DNA from: Filomicrobium sp.
Lineage (GTDB): Bacteria > Pseudomonadota > Alphaproteobacteria > Rhizobiales > Hyphomicrobiaceae
DNA length: 34,622 nucleotides
Reading direction: 5' to 3'
NCBI GenBank assembly: GCA_030665765.1
Contig: DAOUZE010000004.1
Location: 1 to 34,622 of the forward strand
Part shown: positions 32,506-34,622 of the stretch, piece after piece
Position numbering within the stretch: position 1 is the stretch's first letter
Layout: each line of letters opens with the position of its first letter
Made by a program: the position numbers and the translations under genes
The notes under the pieces: model-generated
Databases searched by the model: none
Told to the model about the DNA's origin: nothing
Seen by the model: only the letters and a program-made list of their open reading frames with translations

Positions 32506-33111
32506 TTAGCTGGTGGAGCCGGTGTGGGCCTTTTCGATGGCCGGGATCACCTCACGAGTGAGGCTTTGTTCCGTGATCGGCCCGACGTGTTTGTAGACAA
32601 TGCGTCCCTGACCATCGATCACGAACGTCTCGGGCATGCCGTAGACACCCCATTCAATGGCACCGCGACCACTGGAATCCGTGCCAACCTTGGCGTAGGG
32701 GTTGCCATAGCGGCCAATGAAGCGGCGGGCAGCCGACGGCTGGTCCTTGTAGTTCACCCCGTAAATTGACACGCCTGTGCGGTTTCCCAGCGCCATAAGC
32801 AGCGGGTGCTCTTGCACGCAGGGGATGCACCACGAAGCCCAGAAGTTCACCACCGTTACCTTGCCCTTACCGAGGTCTTCTCCAGTAAAACCGGCGATTT
32901 CCGTGCCACCCCCCTTCAAACCCTCAAGGGCCGGAAAAGCAGCCGTCGGCGACGGTTTGCCGATCAGCGCCGAAGGCAGTTTCGAGGGATCGCCCTGCGA
33001 CAGTGAAAAGGCGAATGCGGCCGCCAGCATCGCAAAGACGACGAGAGGGGCAATCGCCCAACCCAATTTGCGGCCCGGCGCCGGTGCGGCTTCGGTATTC
33101 GTTTCGGTCAT
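32506..33111 (-). CDS. ccmG: Thiol:disulfide interchange protein DsbE/CcmG
   Basis: KLGWAIAPLVVFAMLAAAFAFSLSQGDPSKLPSALIGKPSPTAAFPALEGL...VTVVNFWASWCIPCVQEHPLLMAL...YGMPETFVIDGQGRIVYKHVG. Confidence 0.94.
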   Translation of the reverse strand: MTETNTEAAPAPGRKLGWAIAPLVVFAMLAAAFAFSLSQGDPSKLPSALIGKPSPTAAFPALEGLKGGGTEIAGFTGEDLGKGKVTVVNFWASWCIPCVQEHPLLMALGNRTGVSIYGVNYKDQPSAARRFIGRYGNPYAKVGTDSSGRGAIEWGVYGMPETFVIDGQGRIVYKHVGPITEQSLTREVIPAIEKAHTGSTS

Positions 33112-33302
33112 TGGGTACTTTCTGTTTCGCCGGAACGGGGTCGGCGGCGGGCGCCTTTGGCCTGAAGGCCTTCAAGCAAACGCTTTTGGCGGGCGCCATC
33201 GTACATCAGCCATGCCGTAAGGCTCGCCAGAACGAGGGTGAAAATCGCATAGCTGGCGATAATGAAAGTGGCGTGCGGTCCCAGATCCATGCGGTTCCTC
33301 AA
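33108..33302 (-). CDS. ccmD: Heme exporter protein CcmD
   Basis: MRNRMDLGPHATFIIASYAIFTLVLASLTAWLMYDGARQKRLLEGLQAKGARRRP, between ccmC and ccmG; ATGA overlap with ccmG. Confidence 0.88.
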   Translation of the reverse strand: MRNRMDLGPHATFIIASYAIFTLVLASLTAWLMYDGARQKRLLEGLQAKGARRRPRSGETESTQ

Positions 33303-33305
33303 AGC

Positions 33306-34109
33306 TTACTCGGCAGCGGCCACAGCTTCTTTCGCACGCGCCCGATCGACCTCTGCGATGCGTAGAGCTTTGACTCGACGGCGTAAAATCTCGTTGCGCA
33401 TCCCCTTCATGTGGAGCGCGAAGAACAAGAACGTGAAGCCCAGCGCCGAATAGAGCAGCGGATAGAGCTGGGATGAGTGAATTTTAGGCCCGTCGGTACG
33501 GAAGACGCTTGAGGGCTGGTGCAAGGTGTTCCAGGCCGGGATTTCAAGGCCGAGCCACGGTATTGACAAGCCTTCAACCGAGATCTTGATGAACGGTAGG
33601 ATCACAACACCGACCAGCGCCAGGACCGCGGTCAACTTGGATGCCAGCGTCTCTTCCTCAATCGACGTGCGCAGCGAAATTAGGCCCAAATATAAGAAGA
33701 AGAGCAGCAGCACCGAGGTCAGACGCGCATCCCACACCCAGTATGTGCCCCACATCGGCTTGCCCCAGAGCGACCCTGTTATCAGCGCCAGCAAGGTGAA
33801 AGCCGCGCCGATCGGGGCGGCAGCCTTCGCGGAGACATCGGCCAATGGGTGGCGGAAGACAAGTAGTCCGAAGCTCGAAAGCGCGATGAGTGCGTAGCCC
33901 ATCATGCCGAGCCAAGCCGACGGCACATGAATGTACATGATGCGGATCGTCTCGCCCTGCTGGTAGTCGGGCGGAGCCGTCCAGCCTCGGTAGAGGCCGT
34001 AGACGATCAGCACAACGGCAATCCCCGCGAGCCATGGCAGGAGAGTTCCCGAAAGCGCCATGAACCGAGTCGGATTGGCAAGTTTCTGTGTGATGGACTG
34101 GGTCTGCAT
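33306..34109 (-). CDS. ccmC: Heme ABC transporter permease CcmC
   Basis: MQTQSITQKLANPTRFMALSGTLLPWLAGIAVVLIVYGLYRGWTAPPDYQQGETIRIMYIHVPSAWLGMMGY...LWGKPMWGTYWVWDARLTSVLLLFFLYLG (WWD-type motif). Confidence 0.96.
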   Translation of the reverse strand: MQTQSITQKLANPTRFMALSGTLLPWLAGIAVVLIVYGLYRGWTAPPDYQQGETIRIMYIHVPSAWLGMMGYALIALSSFGLLVFRHPLADVSAKAAAPIGAAFTLLALITGSLWGKPMWGTYWVWDARLTSVLLLFFLYLGLISLRTSIEEETLASKLTAVLALVGVVILPFIKISVEGLSIPWLGLEIPAWNTLHQPSSVFRTDGPKIHSSQLYPLLYSALGFTFLFFALHMKGMRNEILRRRVKALRIAEVDRARAKEAVAAAE

Positions 34110-34312
34110 AGCTCTATTTCTAGGCGCTCGGGGCCGGTTTCGCAATTCGCCGACAGTCAAGGTATAGCGCGGCAATTTGGTCTTTCGTTGCCCTGTCTGC
34201 GTCAGGTTGCAGATTCACGTGAAACAGTTTGTCCACAAGGGACGGCGTCACTTAGACCGTGACGAGCGGTCGTTCTCAATCAGTGACGCCACCAACCGGC
34301 CGTTGCCGGGTC

Positions 34313-34622
34313 TTATTGCATCTGGATGCGCAAGGTCGCTGCGGCGGCGATTGGACCAAGGACAAGAGCACCGAGTGACAGCGCACTGAGTATCAGAAAC
34401 GACGGCCAAAAAGCGTTGGTTGCCAGCAGCGCGCCGGAAATCGCGGAGATGCCGTAGATCAGACTCGGGACGTAGAGCGGCAAAATGAGCAGGGCCAAAA
34501 GCAGACCGCCACGCCTTGCCCGCAACGTCAAAGCCGCTCCGATGGCCCCCAAAAAGCTGATGGCCGGCGTCCCGGCGAGCATTGTGGCGATCAAAACACC
34601 GTAAGCGGAGATGTCGAGGTTC
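34313..34622 (-). CDS. ccmB: Heme exporter protein CcmB, C-terminal part, truncated by window edge
   Basis: MIATMLAGTPAISFLGAIGAALTLRARRGGLLLALLILPLYVPSLIYGISAISGALL; reading frame open to the window end. Confidence 0.9.
   Translation of the reverse strand, partial: NLDISAYGVLIATMLAGTPAISFLGAIGAALTLRARRGGLLLALLILPLYVPSLIYGISAISGALLATNAFWPSFLILSALSLGALVLGPIAAAATLRIQMQ

Overview
The window is an alphaproteobacterial chromosomal segment, probably Hyphomicrobiales-like; this rests on gene content only and no search was run. It is dominated by central metabolism on the minus strand: mdh-sucC-sucD, then sucA-sucB-lpd, then sdhCDA-(hypothetical)-sdhB. Next come a mesaconyl-CoA hydratase / malyl-CoA lyase-thioesterase pair (ethylmalonyl-CoA pathway) and a cytochrome c maturation block (ccmB-ccmC-ccmD-ccmG/dsbE). 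Other genes are priA (truncated), fsa, xerC, TraB/GumN, DUF2177, zapE, a GNAT, a histone H1-like protein, pdxY, DUF429 and a beta-carbonic anhydrase. No tRNA, rRNA, CRISPR array or transposase was recognised. The most notable signals are: (1) an RlpA-type (DPBB) protein whose bactofilin-like C-terminal domain is split off by a one-base shift at a C6 tract; (2) single-nucleotide frameshifts in several accessory genes (membrane protein, HTH/MmyB-type regulator, MAPEG protein, RlpA-bactofilin) plus a multi-lesion renalase-like FAD oxidoreductase pseudogene, while about 12 kb of TCA genes are intact; (3) an amidoligase-family protein without its usual glutamine-amidotransferase partner; (4) an uncharacterised ORF between sdhA and sdhB; (5) a histone H1-like gene made of 15-nt/5-aa repeats with a long AT-rich leader. 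I did not find a clear new multi-gene system. The RlpA-TM-bactofilin architecture is the best candidate for something undescribed.
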